Below the pieces are notes generated by a model. The model searched no databases. It worked only from the letters and a program-made list of their open reading frames with translations, and was not told the origin of the DNA. A stretch of 64,000 nt of DNA from Klenkia brasiliensis. Its GTDB lineage: Bacteria > Actinomycetota > Actinomycetes > Mycobacteriales > Geodermatophilaceae. The DNA lies in assembly GCF_900100695.1 (NCBI RefSeq), contig NZ_FNCF01000005.1, forward strand, positions 300,228-364,227. The letters are read 5' to 3'. This document shows, piece by piece, positions 12,994 to 21,498 of the stretch. The stretch's first letter is position 1; each line of letters begins with the position of its first letter. Position numbers and translations under genes: made by a program.

Positions 12994-13491
12994 GTGGTGG
13001 TCGGCCGCATCGGCCGACCCCACGGTGTTCGTGGTGAGGTGACCGTCGAGGTGCGCACCGACGACCCCGACCGCCGGTTCCGCCCCGGCGCCGTGCTGGC
13101 CACCGAGCCGGCCGACCGCGGGCCGCTGACCGTCGAGTCGGTGAAGTGGCACTCGGGCACCCTCCTGCTGCGCATCGAGGGCGTCGCGGACCGGCAGGCC
13201 GCCGACGAGCTGCGCGGCACCCTGCTGGTGGTCGAGGTCGCCGACCTCCCCGAGCTCGAGGACGACTCCTTCTACGACCACCAGCTCGTCGGGCTGGAGG
13301 TCCGGCTCGCCGACGGCACCGTCGTCGGCAGCGTCTCCGCCGTCCGGCACGACGCCGCCGAGCTGCTCGTGGTGCGGCGACCGGGCACCCACGACCTGCT
13401 GGTGCCCTTCGTCCGCGCCATCGTCCCGACCGTGGACGTCGCCGCCGGGCACCTGGTCATCACCCCGCCCGAGGGGCTGCTGGAGCTGTGA
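12994..13491 (+). CDS. rimM: Ribosome maturation factor RimM
   Basis: RimM assists assembly of the 30S head around S19. This 165-aa protein opens VVVGRIGRPHGVRGEVTVEV, the conserved N-terminal barrel motif, and has the linker motif FYDHQLVGLEV before the C-terminal PRC-barrel domain. The start GTG 12994 follows from the N-terminal motif; another GTG lies directly after it. The stop overlaps the trmD start by 4 bases. Confidence 0.95.
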   Translation: MVVGRIGRPHGVRGEVTVEVRTDDPDRRFRPGAVLATEPADRGPLTVESVKWHSGTLLLRIEGVADRQAADELRGTLLVVEVADLPELEDDSFYDHQLVGLEVRLADGTVVGSVSAVRHDAAELLVVRRPGTHDLLVPFVRAIVPTVDVAAGHLVITPPEGLLEL

Positions 13492-14213
13492 GGATCGACG
13501 TCCTGACGATCTTCCCCGAGTACCTCGCCCCGCTGGGCCAGGCGCTGCTGGGCAAGGCCGCCGCCAAGGGGCTGGTCGAGATCGGCGTGCACGACCTGCG
13601 CGCGTGGACCGACGACGTGCACCGCACCGTCGACGACAGCCCCTACGGCGGCGGGCCGGGCATGGTCATGCGGCCCGAGCCGTGGGGCCGTGCGCTGGCC
13701 GACGTGCGCCGCCCCGGCACCCGGCTGGTGGTGCCGACCCCCGCCGGGCGCCCGTTCACCCAGGCCGTCGCGGCGCAGTGGGCGACCGAGCCGGGGCTGG
13801 TCTTCGCCTGCGGCCGGTACGAGGGCATCGACCAGCGGGTGGCCGACGACGCCGCCGCGCACGGGCCGGTGTCGGAGGTCAGCATCGGTGACTACGTGCT
13901 GGCCGGCGGGGAGTCCGCGGTGCTGGTGATGGTCGAGGCGGTCACCCGGCTGATCCCGGGCGTGGTCGGCAACGCCGAGTCCGTGGAGTTCGACTCGCAC
14001 GCCGACGGGCTGCTCGAGGGGCCCTCCTACACCCGTCCGGCGTCCTGGCGCGGCCACGACGTCCCGCCGGTGCTGCTCTCCGGTGACCACGCCGCGATCG
14101 CCCGCTGGCGGCGCGCGGAGTCGATCCGGCGCACCGCCGACCGCCGTCCCGACCTGCTGGCCGGCGTCGAGCTCACCCCCGCCGACCGGGCGGCCCTGGA
14201 CGCCGACGCGTGA
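13488..14213 (+). CDS. trmD: tRNA (guanine-37-N1)-methyltransferase TrmD
   Basis: TrmD methylates G37 next to the anticodon and prevents +1 frameshifting. It is 241 aa, a SPOUT-fold dimer. Visible signatures are RIDVLTIFPEY at the start, DDSPYGGGPGMVM, the knot region CGRYEGIDQRV, and SIGDYVLAGGE. The start GTG (13488) shares bases with the rimM stop (GTGA). The stop overlaps the next start in the same way, indicating a tightly coupled cluster. Confidence 0.97.
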   Translation: MRIDVLTIFPEYLAPLGQALLGKAAAKGLVEIGVHDLRAWTDDVHRTVDDSPYGGGPGMVMRPEPWGRALADVRRPGTRLVVPTPAGRPFTQAVAAQWATEPGLVFACGRYEGIDQRVADDAAAHGPVSEVSIGDYVLAGGESAVLVMVEAVTRLIPGVVGNAESVEFDSHADGLLEGPSYTRPASWRGHDVPPVLLSGDHAAIARWRRAESIRRTADRRPDLLAGVELTPADRAALDADA

Positions 14214-14728
14214 CCGCCGCGGCCCGGGGCGGCACCGCCTGGGTCCGGCCCACCGCGCGCGTGCTGGTGCTGGACCCCGCCGGCCGGGTGCTGCTGTTCG
14301 GCGGGCGGCTGACCGCCCCGGACGCCGTCCCCGGTGACGTGCAGTGGTGGTACACCCCCGGCGGCGGGGTCGAGGAGGGCGAGTCGCTGCGGGCGGCCGC
14401 CGTGCGCGAGCTGGCCGAGGAGACCGGGCTGGTCGCGGACCCGGCCGACCTCGAGGGGCCGGTCTGGCTCCGGCGGCACGTGGGGGAGTTCGGCGGCCGG
14501 GTCGTCGACAGCCGGGAGACCTTCTTCGTGCTGCGCGACGTCGAGCACGTCGTCGACGTCGCCGGCCGCACCGAGCTCGAGGTGCTGGCCGACGAGCCGC
14601 ACCGCTGGTGGAGCCTCGCGGAGGTGGTCGCCTCGGCCGAGGCGTTCGCCCCGCGGGAGCTCGCCGACCTGCTGCCCGCCCTGCTGGCGGGCCCGTGGAC
14701 CGGCCCGCCGCGGGTCGTCGACGGCTGA
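14210..14728 (+). CDS. NUDIX hydrolase
   Basis: A 172-aa NUDIX protein inserted between trmD and rplS. The NUDIX box spans residues 52-74, with Gly52, Glu58, Arg66-Glu67, Glu70-Glu71 and Gly73 in the consensus spacing, so it should bind Mg2+ and cleave a nucleoside-diphosphate-linked substrate. The substrate is unknown. The GTG start overlaps the trmD stop by 4 bases, so it is probably co-translated with trmD. Confidence 0.9.
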   Translation: MTAAARGGTAWVRPTARVLVLDPAGRVLLFGGRLTAPDAVPGDVQWWYTPGGGVEEGESLRAAAVRELAEETGLVADPADLEGPVWLRRHVGEFGGRVVDSRETFFVLRDVEHVVDVAGRTELEVLADEPHRWWSLAEVVASAEAFAPRELADLLPALLAGPWTGPPRVVDG

Positions 14729-14890
14729 GATCACAGGCCCGCCGCGTCCACCGGCGCCCGGGTGTGGCACGATGGAGCACTGCTGCTGCCGCTCTGCATC
14801 GAGCGCGGTTCCCCGGATCACCTGCCGAGGCCGCTGCGCGCCCGGCGGGCAGCCCGAGAACAGACACCGCTAGGACTGAGGACTGCTGCG

Positions 14891-15256
14891 ATGAACACCC
14901 TGGACGCCCTCGACGCCGAGTCGCTGCGCGACGACATCCCCGACTTCCGCCCCGGGGACACCGTGAAGGTGCACGTGCGGGTCATCGAGGGCAACCGCTC
15001 GCGCATCCAGGTCTTCCAGGGCGTCATCCTGCGCCGCCAGGGCGGGGGCATCCGCGAGACCTTCACCGTCCGCAAGGTCAGCTTCGGCGTCGGCGTGGAG
15101 CGCACCTTCCCGGTGCACACCCCCGTCGTGGAGAACATCGAGGTGCTGACCCGCGGTGACGTCCGCCGGGCCAAGCTGTACTACCTGCGCGACCTGCGCG
15201 GCAAGGCCGCCAAGATCAAGGAGAAGCGCGAGGTCCGCGAGGCCGTCGCCCGCTGA
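14891..15256 (+). CDS. rplS: 50S ribosomal protein L19
   Basis: A 121-aa L19, which lies at the 30S-50S interface. Recognisable segments are [55 protein letters not shown] and the basic end [14 protein letters not shown] 14891 matches the family start. The 162 bases upstream include GTGGCACGATGG (14764-14775), similar to the GGCATGATGG in front of rpsP, so rplS may have its own promoter and a leader of about 110 bases. A strong terminator follows. Confidence 0.97.
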   Translation: MNTLDALDAESLRDDIPDFRPGDTVKVHVRVIEGNRSRIQVFQGVILRRQGGGIRETFTVRKVSFGVGVERTFPVHTPVVENIEVLTRGDVRRAKLYYLRDLRGKAAKIKEKREVREAVAR

Positions 15257-15271
15257 CCCCGCTCGTCCCGC

Positions 15272-15303
15272 ACGGCCCGGCTGCCCTCCGGCAGCCGGGC
15301 CGT
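15272..15303 (+). terminator. Rho-independent-type hairpin after rplS
   Basis: A perfect 14-bp stem (ACGGCCCGGCTGCC at 15272-15285; its exact complement at 15290-15303) with a CTCC loop, starting 15 bases after the rplS stop. It ends the rpsP-rplS cluster before lepB. There is no long T-run, as is usual for actinobacterial terminators. Confidence 0.85.
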
Positions 15304-15352
15304 CGTGCGTCCTGGACAGGTTGCGCGGCACCGGACCGTACGCTGACCGGCG

Positions 15353-16255
15353 ATGAGCACCGACCGCACGAGCGACCCCGCCGACGACGAGTCCGGGAAC
15401 CACCGCCCGGGCGGCGGTGAGGACGAGGTCCACGTCGGCCGGTTCTCCCGGCGGGCCCGCCGGCGTGACCGCGAGGAGCAGAAGAAGGGCTCGCTGCTCA
15501 AGGAGCTGCCGGTCCTGCTGGTGGTCGCCTTCGTGCTGGCGCTGCTGGTCAAGACGTTCCTGGTGCAGGCGTTCTTCATCCCGTCGGGCTCGATGGAGCA
15601 GACGCTGCACGGTTGCACCGGGTGCACCGGTGACCGGGTGCTGGTGACCAAGCCGCCGTACTGGTTCTCCGAGCCCCAGCCCGGCGACATCGTGGTCTTC
15701 CAGGGCCCCGACACCTGGACGCCCGAGGTGCAGGTGTCCGAACCGGGCAACTGGTTCTCCTCCGCCGCGCTGTTCCTCGGCCGGGCCATCGGCGTGGCCC
15801 CGCCCAGCGAGGACGACTACGTCAAGCGGGTCATCGCCACCGGCGGGCAGACCGTGCAGTGCTGCGACGACCAGGGCCGGGTCACCGTCGACGGCCAGCC
15901 GCTGGACGAGCCCTACATCTACGAGAACACCCCGCTGGAGTCCCGCCCGTTCGGCCCCGTGATCGTGCCCGAGGGCCGGCTGTGGGTCATGGGCGACCAC
16001 CGCTCGGCCTCGGCGGACTCCCGCTCCCACGTGGGCGACCAGTACGCCGGCACCATCGGCGTGGACGACGTCATCGGCAAGGCCTCGGTCATCGTGTGGC
16101 CGTTCAGCCGGTTCACCTTCCTGGACAGCCCGGCCATCCAGCCGCAGCAGGCCGAGGGGATGGCGGTGCAGGGCGACGTCGCCCTCGTCGCGCCGCTGCT
16201 GCTCGGCCTCGGCGGCGCGGTCCCCGTCGCGGCCTGGAGACGGCGCCGCCGATGA
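15353..16255 (+). CDS. lepB: Signal peptidase I
   Basis: Removes signal peptides from exported proteins at the outer face of the membrane. It is 300 aa with an acidic/basic cytosolic N-terminus (1-50), a membrane segment (about 51-72), and the catalytic serine in PSGSMEQTL (Ser80). The catalytic lysine is in DDYVKRVIA (Lys158), and the GDHRSASADSR box follows. A second hydrophobic stretch near the C-terminus (VALVAPLLLGLGGAVPVAAW) is followed by a positive tail, suggesting a two-anchor topology. CxxC and CC pairs (CTGC near 88-91; QCCDD) lie in the periplasmic domain. Confidence 0.95.
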   Translation: MSTDRTSDPADDESGNHRPGGGEDEVHVGRFSRRARRRDREEQKKGSLLKELPVLLVVAFVLALLVKTFLVQAFFIPSGSMEQTLHGCTGCTGDRVLVTKPPYWFSEPQPGDIVVFQGPDTWTPEVQVSEPGNWFSSAALFLGRAIGVAPPSEDDYVKRVIATGGQTVQCCDDQGRVTVDGQPLDEPYIYENTPLESRPFGPVIVPEGRLWVMGDHRSASADSRSHVGDQYAGTIGVDDVIGKASVIVWPFSRFTFLDSPAIQPQQAEGMAVQGDVALVAPLLLGLGGAVPVAAWRRRRR

Positions 16256-16259
16256 CCGC

Positions 16260-16287
16260 CCCCGGAATGGTGGACACCATTCCGGGG
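16260..16287. promoter_or_regulatory. Perfect inverted repeat upstream of the LuxR-type regulator
   Basis: Arms of 13 bases (16260-16272 and 16275-16287; core GGAATGGTG-GA-CACCATTCC) with a 2-base spacer. The very short spacer makes a stable RNA hairpin loop less natural than a dimeric protein-binding site, although termination after lepB is also possible because it starts 5 bases after that stop. A second small repeat, GTGAT...ATCAC around an A-run, follows at about 16290-16306, in a stretch noticeably richer in A/T than its surroundings. Confidence 0.55.
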
Positions 16288-16382
16288 AGTGATGGAAAAA
16301 ATCACCAAGAAGTGTTCAAGCACCCGCTCGGGTGAGTCGATGAACGGATTGTCAGTCATCGCACTCGAACGGAGAAAATGCA

Positions 16383-17117
16383 ATGTCCAGCACCCCGGCC
16401 GGAACGACCCGCGGCGTCACCCGCGTTCTGCTCCTCGCTGACGCCCCGGTCCTGCGCCGTGGCCTGGTCAGCATGGTCAACGAGACCGCCGGCATGCAGG
16501 CCGTCGGCGTCCCCGGCGAGGTCCGCCGGGCCCTGACCCTGGTCGAGTCCGCCCGCCCCGACGCCGTCGTCGTCGAGCTCGGCGCCGGCCGCGCCGCCAC
16601 CCTGGCCGTCTGCCGCGACCTGCGTCGCCGCTACCCCCGCGTCGCGATCGTCGCGCTGGCCACCTCCGAGGACCCCGCCGTGGTCAACGAGGCCCTCGCC
16701 GCCGGCATCCGCGGCTACCTGCTCATGAACACCTCGCCGACCCTGCTCGGCTGGTCGGTCCTGGCCGCCCGCGCCGGCCGCACCGTCGTCGACCCGCAGA
16801 TCCGCCGGGTGGAGCCCAGCGAGGTCCCGGTGGCCAAGGAGCTCACCCCCTCGGTGCCGCTGACCCGCCGCGAGTCCGACGTCCTCGACGAGCTGATCCA
16901 GGGCCAGAGCAACCGCGCCATCGGCCGCAACCTGTTCATCTCCGAGGACACCGTCAAGAGCCACGTCAAGGCCATCCTGCGCAAGCTGGGTGCCCGCGAC
17001 CGGGCGCACGCGGTCTCCCTGGTGCTGTCGGCCCGCAACGGCGGCAGCTGCACCTGCGGCCACGGCCACGCCCCGGCCCCGGCCGGCGAGGTCGTCGGCG
17101 AGGCCGCCACCGTCTGA
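16383..17117 (+). CDS. LuxR/NarL-type regulator with degenerate receiver domain and Cys/His tail
   Basis: This 244-aa protein has a receiver-like domain (about 13-135) and a LuxR-type helix-turn-helix (about 158-217; LTRRESDVLDELIQGQSNRAI...TVKSHVKAILRKLGA). Aligned to NarL-type receivers, the acidic pair is Ala19-Asp20, the phospho-acceptor Asp is Glu65, the conserved Thr/Ser is Ala93 and the conserved Lys is Met115. Phosphorylation is therefore unlikely. After the HTH, CTCGHGH (223-229) is a possible metal- or redox-sensing cluster. A good SD (GGAG, 16373-16376) precedes ATG 16383. It sits alone between lepB and rnhB, with no histidine kinase nearby. Regulated genes are unknown; the inverted repeat at 16260-16287 may be its own operator. 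Confidence 0.85.
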   Translation: MSSTPAGTTRGVTRVLLLADAPVLRRGLVSMVNETAGMQAVGVPGEVRRALTLVESARPDAVVVELGAGRAATLAVCRDLRRRYPRVAIVALATSEDPAVVNEALAAGIRGYLLMNTSPTLLGWSVLAARAGRTVVDPQIRRVEPSEVPVAKELTPSVPLTRRESDVLDELIQGQSNRAIGRNLFISEDTVKSHVKAILRKLGARDRAHAVSLVLSARNGGSCTCGHGHAPAPAGEVVGEAATV

Positions 17118-17134
17118 CCGACCCGTGCGGTCGG
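17118..17134 (+). terminator. Short hairpin directly after the regulator stop codon
   Basis: CCGACC (17118-17123) pairs with GGTCGG (17129-17134) across a 5-base loop, starting at the base after the TGA. A larger hairpin follows at 17179-17211. Confidence 0.45.
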
Positions 17135-17178
17135 GGCGTCCGCCTCCTCGGCGCCCCGGCTGCACACCCCCACGGCCC

Positions 17179-17211
17179 CGAGCCGGTCCCCGTCGTCCGG
17201 GGGCCGGCTCG
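17179..17211 (+). terminator. GC-rich hairpin before rnhB
   Basis: CGAGCCGG (17179-17186) pairs with CCGGCTCG (17204-17211). The stem continues with CCCC/GGGG after one mismatch. Together with the smaller hairpin at 17118-17134 it isolates the regulator gene from rnhB. Confidence 0.7.
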
Positions 17212-17236
17212 TGTCCCGTCGTAGGCTCGGCAGGCG

Positions 17237-17956
17237 ATGGTCGCCCCACCCCGTGCCCCCGACGCCCTCTGGTCCATGGAGGGCTCGCTGCGCCGTCGCG
17301 GCTTCGCCGCCGTCGCCGGCGCCGACGAGGCCGGCCGCGGCGCCTGCGCCGGGCCCCTGGTCGCCGCCGCGTGCATCCTGCCGGCCGGACGGCGGGGCCG
17401 CGTGCCCGGCCTGGCCGACTCCAAGCTGCTCACCGCGGCTGCCCGGGAACGCGTGTACGCCGAGGTGGTGGCCCGCGCGGTGTCCTGGTCGGTGGTGGTG
17501 GTCGACGTCCCCGAGCTCGACGAGCGCGGCATGCACGTGACCAACATCGAGGCGCTGCGGCGGGCCGTCGGCGGCCTGGACACCGCGCCGGACTACGTGC
17601 TGACCGACGGCTTCCCGGTCAGCGGGCTGGCCCAGCCGACGCTGGCGGTCTGGAAGGGCGACCGGGTGGCCGCATGCGTGGCCGCGGCGTCGGTGCTGGC
17701 GAAGGTCACCCGGGACCGGATGATGGTCGACCTGCACCGCCGGTTCCCGCACTACGAGTTCGACGTGCACAAGGGCTACATCACCGACCTGCACACCGCC
17801 GCGCTGGACCGCTTCGGCCCCTGCCCGGAGCACCGGCACCGGTTCGTCAACGTGGCCCGGGCCCGGGACGCGCACGTCGCGCGTGGCGGCCGGTCCCTGA
17901 TGGACGATGATGGTCGGGTGCACCAGTCCCCGACGCCCGTGGAGAGTCTGCGATGA
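17237..17956 (+). CDS. rnhB: Ribonuclease HII
   Basis: Removes ribonucleotides from DNA:RNA hybrids and single ribonucleotides from DNA. It is 239 aa. The catalytic DE pair lies in GADEAGRGACAGPLV (Asp30-Glu31), further acidic residues in YVLTDGFPV and KVTRDRMM, and HKGY is present as in the family. ATG 17237 is used; the N-terminal ~20 residues are not conserved. The stop overlaps the next gene by ATGA. Confidence 0.96.
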   Translation: MVAPPRAPDALWSMEGSLRRRGFAAVAGADEAGRGACAGPLVAAACILPAGRRGRVPGLADSKLLTAAARERVYAEVVARAVSWSVVVVDVPELDERGMHVTNIEALRRAVGGLDTAPDYVLTDGFPVSGLAQPTLAVWKGDRVAACVAAASVLAKVTRDRMMVDLHRRFPHYEFDVHKGYITDLHTAALDRFGPCPEHRHRFVNVARARDAHVARGGRSLMDDDGRVHQSPTPVESLR

Positions 17957-18288
17957 GCACCGAGGACCTCGAGAAGTACGAGACCGAGATGGAGCTGCAG
18001 CTCTACCGGGAGTACAAGGACATCGTCCGGCAGTTCTCCTACGTGGTGGAGACCGAGCGGCGGTTCTACCTGGCCAACTCCGTGGACCTGCAGGTCCGCG
18101 AGGCCGGCGGCGAGGTGTTCTTCGAGCTGAAGCTCTCCGACGCCTGGGTCTGGGACATGTACCGGCCCGCCCGCTTCGTGAAGAACGTGCGGGTGGTGAC
18201 GTTCAAGGACGTCAACGTCGAGGAGCTGGACAAGCCCGACCTCGAGCTGCCCGACGACCCCGGCATCTCGCGCGGGCCCGCCACCTGA
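17953..18288 (+). CDS. DUF2469 family protein
   Basis: A 111-aa actinobacteria-specific conserved protein of unknown function (MSTEDLEKYETEMELQLYRE at the start; FVKNVRVVTFKDVNVEEL near the end). It is acidic with no membrane segment. The position after rnhB with a 4-base overlap is conserved in actinobacteria, which suggests coupling to RNase HII. A terminator follows. Confidence 0.93.
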   Translation: MSTEDLEKYETEMELQLYREYKDIVRQFSYVVETERRFYLANSVDLQVREAGGEVFFELKLSDAWVWDMYRPARFVKNVRVVTFKDVNVEELDKPDLELPDDPGISRGPAT

Positions 18289-18297
18289 GGCCCTAGC

Positions 18298-18327
18298 ACG
18301 GCGGCGGGTCACCGCGCCCGCCGCCGT
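18298..18327 (+). terminator. Hairpin after the DUF2469 gene
   Basis: ACGGCGGCGGG (18298-18308) and CCCGCCGCCGT (18317-18327) form a perfect 11-bp stem with an 8-base loop, 10 bases after the stop codon. Confidence 0.8.
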
Positions 18328-18401
18328 CCACACCGGGGGCCGCCGTCCACAGATGCGCCCGGACGGCCCCGGACCGGCGCGCCCGGCGCCACGGTGTCGG
18401 C

Positions 18402-18770
18402 GTGCAGACCTCCCGAGCCGACCGGCGCGCCGCCCTGGGCGCCCACGGCGAGCAGCTGGCCGTCGACCACCTGACCGCGGCCGGGCTGACCGTCCTGGAC
18501 CGCAACTGGCGCTGCCCGCGCGGTGAGCTCGACGTCGTCGCCCGCGAGGGCGACGCGCTGGTGTTCTGCGAGGTCAAGACCCGCTCGGGCACCCGCTACG
18601 GCACCCCGCTGGAGGGGGTCACCCCGGCCAAGCAGGCCCGGCTCAAGCAGCTGGCCGGCCGGTGGCTCGACGCGCACGACGAGCGCGCTGGCAGCCTGCG
18701 CTTCGACGTCGTCGGGGTGGTCGTGGTCGCCGGGCGGGCCACCGTCAGCCACCTGCGCGGGGCGTTCTGA
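18402..18770 (+). CDS. yraN: YraN/UPF0102 family endonuclease-like protein
   Basis: A 122-aa protein with the PD-(D/E)xK-like core typical of UPF0102: GAHGEQLAVDHLTAAGL, then RCPRGELDVVAREGDALVFCEVKTRSG, where Glu, Asp and the EVK motif would form the nuclease site. The cellular role is unproven. It forms a cluster with comM and dprA; its TGA shares one base with the comM ATG. Confidence 0.93.
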   Translation: MQTSRADRRAALGAHGEQLAVDHLTAAGLTVLDRNWRCPRGELDVVAREGDALVFCEVKTRSGTRYGTPLEGVTPAKQARLKQLAGRWLDAHDERAGSLRFDVVGVVVVAGRATVSHLRGAF

Positions 18771-20293
18771 TGGCGCAGGCCCGCACCTGGTCGGTGGGGT
18801 TGGTCGGGGTGGCCGGCGCCCTCGTCGAGGTGGCCGTGGACGACGCCCCCGGCGCACCCGGGCTGTCCCTGGTGGGGCTGCCCGACGCCGTGGTGCGGCA
18901 GTCGGTCGACCGGGTGCGGGCCGCCGTGCGCCGCTGCGGCTGGTCCTTCCCCGACGGCCGGGTGACCATCGCGCTGTCGCCGGCCGCGATGCCCAAGCAG
19001 GGCGCCGGCTTCGACCTCGCCCTGGCCGTGGCCGCGCTGGCCGCCACCGGCAAGCTCGCGCTGCACGACGTCGACCGCCCGGTGTTCCTCGGCGAGGTGG
19101 GCCTGGACGGCTCCCTGCGCGGGGTGCGCGGCGTGCTGCCCGGGGTGCTGGCCGCCCGCGAGGCGGGCTTCGGCACCGTCGTCGTCCCCGCCGCCAGCGC
19201 CGACGAGGCCGCGCTGGTCGGCGGGGTGCAGGTGCTGGCCGCCGCGCACCTCACCGAGGTGGTCGCCCACCTGCGCCGCGGGGGCGCCCGGCTCGGCCAG
19301 CACGTGCGGGCGCCGGCACCGCCGCTGCCGCCCGGGCCCGACCTGGCCGACGTCGTGGGCCAGGTGACGGGGCGCCGGGCGGTCGAGGTCGCGGCTGCGG
19401 GCGGGCACCACCTGTTCCTGTCCGGCCCGCCCGGGTCGGGCAAGACCATGCTGGCCCAGCGGCTGCCCGGGTTGCTGCCCGCCCTGGACGACGAGCTGGC
19501 CACCGAGGTCACCGCGGTCGCCTCGGTGGCCGGCACGCTGCCGGCCGGCGCGGCGCTGATCACCCGGCCGCCCTTCGAGGCGCCGCACCACTCGGCGTCG
19601 GCGGTGTCGCTCGTGGGCGGCGGCTCGGGCCAGATCCGACCGGGCGCGCTGTCCCGGGCGCACGGCGGCGTGCTCTTCCTGGACGAGGCCCCCGAGTTCC
19701 CGCGCACCGTGCTGGACACGCTGCGCCAGCCGCTGGAGCGGGGCACGGTCACCATCCACCGCGCGCACGGGTCGGCCACCTTCCCGTGCCGCGCGCAGCT
19801 GGTGCTGGCGGCCAACCCGTGCCCGTGCGCCTCCCCGGCCGGCGACGCGGCCTGCACCTGCGGCTCCCTGGAACGACGGCGCTACCAGGCCCGGTTGTCC
19901 GGCCCGCTGCTGGACCGGGTCGACCTGCGGGTGCAGCTGCCACCGGTCACCCGGGCGGGCTGGCTGGACCGGGTGGCGGCACCCGAGTCCACCGCCGTCG
20001 TCGCCGCGCGGGTGCGCGACGCGCGCGCCACGGCGGCGCAGCGGCTGGCCGGCACCGGGCTGCGCACCACGGGCGAGGTGCCCGGCCGGGTCCTGCGCGA
20101 ACGGTGGCCGATACCGCGCGCGGCCCTGGCCCTGGCCGAGCGGGCGCTGGAGCGCGGTGCCCTCTCGGTGCGGGGCCTGGACCGCACCATGCGGGTGGCC
20201 TGGACCCTCGCCGACCTGGCGGGCCGGTCGGTCCCCGGCGCGGATGAGGTCGGCGAGGCCCTCGGCCTGCGGCTGCCGGCGGCCGCGGCGTGA
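18770..20293 (+). CDS. comM: Mg-chelatase-like AAA ATPase ComM/YifB
   Basis: A 507-aa hexameric helicase-type protein. In transformable bacteria ComM drives branch migration during integration of incoming DNA. The N-terminal Lon-like domain (about 1-170) includes SLVGLPDAVVRQSVDRV; the AAA core has Walker A GPPGSGKTM and Walker B VLFLDEAPEF; the C-terminal Mg-chelatase lid follows. A CxCxxxxxxxxCxC segment (NPCPCASPAGDAACTCGS) lies between them, as in the family. It is tightly coupled to yraN and dprA. Confidence 0.95.
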   Translation: MAQARTWSVGLVGVAGALVEVAVDDAPGAPGLSLVGLPDAVVRQSVDRVRAAVRRCGWSFPDGRVTIALSPAAMPKQGAGFDLALAVAALAATGKLALHDVDRPVFLGEVGLDGSLRGVRGVLPGVLAAREAGFGTVVVPAASADEAALVGGVQVLAAAHLTEVVAHLRRGGARLGQHVRAPAPPLPPGPDLADVVGQVTGRRAVEVAAAGGHHLFLSGPPGSGKTMLAQRLPGLLPALDDELATEVTAVASVAGTLPAGAALITRPPFEAPHHSASAVSLVGGGSGQIRPGALSRAHGGVLFLDEAPEFPRTVLDTLRQPLERGTVTIHRAHGSATFPCRAQLVLAANPCPCASPAGDAACTCGSLERRRYQARLSGPLLDRVDLRVQLPPVTRAGWLDRVAAPESTAVVAARVRDARATAAQRLAGTGLRTTGEVPGRVLRERWPIPRAALALAERALERGALSVRGLDRTMRVAWTLADLAGRSVPGADEVGEALGLRLPAAAA

Positions 20294-21498
20294 GCGCCGT
20301 CGCGGAGGGCGCGCTGGTGTCGGTGGTCGCCGGCGACCCGGCCGACCCGGGGGTGCGGCAGCGGGCCGGTGCGTGGCTGACCCGGGTGTTCGAGCCGGGG
20401 GACCAGGCGCTGGTGCGCTGGGTCGGGGACACCGGCCCGGTGGCGGCGGTGCGCTCGCTGCTGGCGGGCACCGCGCCGGCCCGCTTCGTGACCCAGGCCG
20501 CCGCGCGCGGGGAGGACCGCAGCCTGGCCGACCTGCTCACCGCGGCCCGGCTGGGTGCGCGGCTCGTCGTGCCCGGTGACGACGAGTGGCCCACCCGCGC
20601 GCTGCACTGCCTGGCCGTGGCCGCCGACCGGCAGGCCCGCGGCACCGACCGCACGGTGGCCCTGGTGCCGCCCCTGGGCCTGTGGGTGCGGGGCCGGCCG
20701 CGGCTGGACGAGCTCGTCGACCGGTCGGTCGCGGTCGTCGGCTCGCGCGCCAGCACCGCCTACGGCAACCACGTGGCCGGCGAGCTGGCCGCCGGGCTGT
20801 GGTCACGGGGCTGGACGACGGTGTCGGGGGCGGCCACCGGCATCGACGCCGCCGCGCACCGGGGCGCGGTGGCCGCCGGGGGAGCGACGGTCGCGGTGCT
20901 GGCCTGCGGGGTGGACCGCGCCTACCCGGCCGGCCACGCCGCGCTGCTCGAGCGCGTGCTGGACGACGGCCTGGTGGTCAGCGAGTGGCCGCCCGGCTCG
21001 GCACCGCTGGGCCACCGGTTCCTGGTCCGCAACCGGCTGATCGCGGCGCTGTCCCGGGGCACGGTGGTCGTGGAGGCGGCCGCGCGGTCGGGGTCGCTGG
21101 CCACCGCCAACCGGGCGCGCGAGCTCGGCCGGCCGGTGATGGGCGTGCCGGGGCCGGTGACCAGTGCGCTGTCGGTCGGGGTGCACCAGCTGCTGCGCGG
21201 TGACGAGCCCGCGCGGTTGGTCAGCTCGGCCGCCGAGGTGCTGGAGGAGGTGGGCCGCATCGGCGCCGACCTCGCGGCCGCCCCCGCGCGGTCCCCGTCG
21301 CCGCGGGACGAGCTCACCGACGTCGCGCGCCGGGTGCTGGACGCCTGCCCGGTGCGGATCGGGGTCCCGCCGGAGCGGCTGGCCGCCGTCGCCGGGTGCG
21401 CCGAGCTGGACGTGCTGCGGGTGCTGCCGGTGCTGGAGCTGCACGGCCTGGTGGAGCGGGTCGCCGGTGGCTGGCGGGTCACCCGGGACCGCGGCTGA
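20290..21498 (+). CDS. dprA: DNA-processing protein DprA/Smf
   Basis: DprA binds incoming single-stranded DNA and loads RecA during transformation; it is also widespread in species not known to be competent. At 402 aa it has an N-terminal helical region, the Rossmann-like fold (SVAVVGSRASTAYG, then SGAATGIDAAAHRGA and RNRLIAALSRGTVVVEA) and a C-terminal winged helix (about 335-400, VRIGVPPERLAAVAGC...). The GTG start overlaps the comM stop by 4 bases. A hairpin follows at 21499-21523. Confidence 0.95.
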   Translation: MSAVAEGALVSVVAGDPADPGVRQRAGAWLTRVFEPGDQALVRWVGDTGPVAAVRSLLAGTAPARFVTQAAARGEDRSLADLLTAARLGARLVVPGDDEWPTRALHCLAVAADRQARGTDRTVALVPPLGLWVRGRPRLDELVDRSVAVVGSRASTAYGNHVAGELAAGLWSRGWTTVSGAATGIDAAAHRGAVAAGGATVAVLACGVDRAYPAGHAALLERVLDDGLVVSEWPPGSAPLGHRFLVRNRLIAALSRGTVVVEAAARSGSLATANRARELGRPVMGVPGPVTSALSVGVHQLLRGDEPARLVSSAAEVLEEVGRIGADLAAAPARSPSPRDELTDVARRVLDACPVRIGVPPERLAAVAGCAELDVLRVLPVLELHGLVERVAGGWRVTRDRG

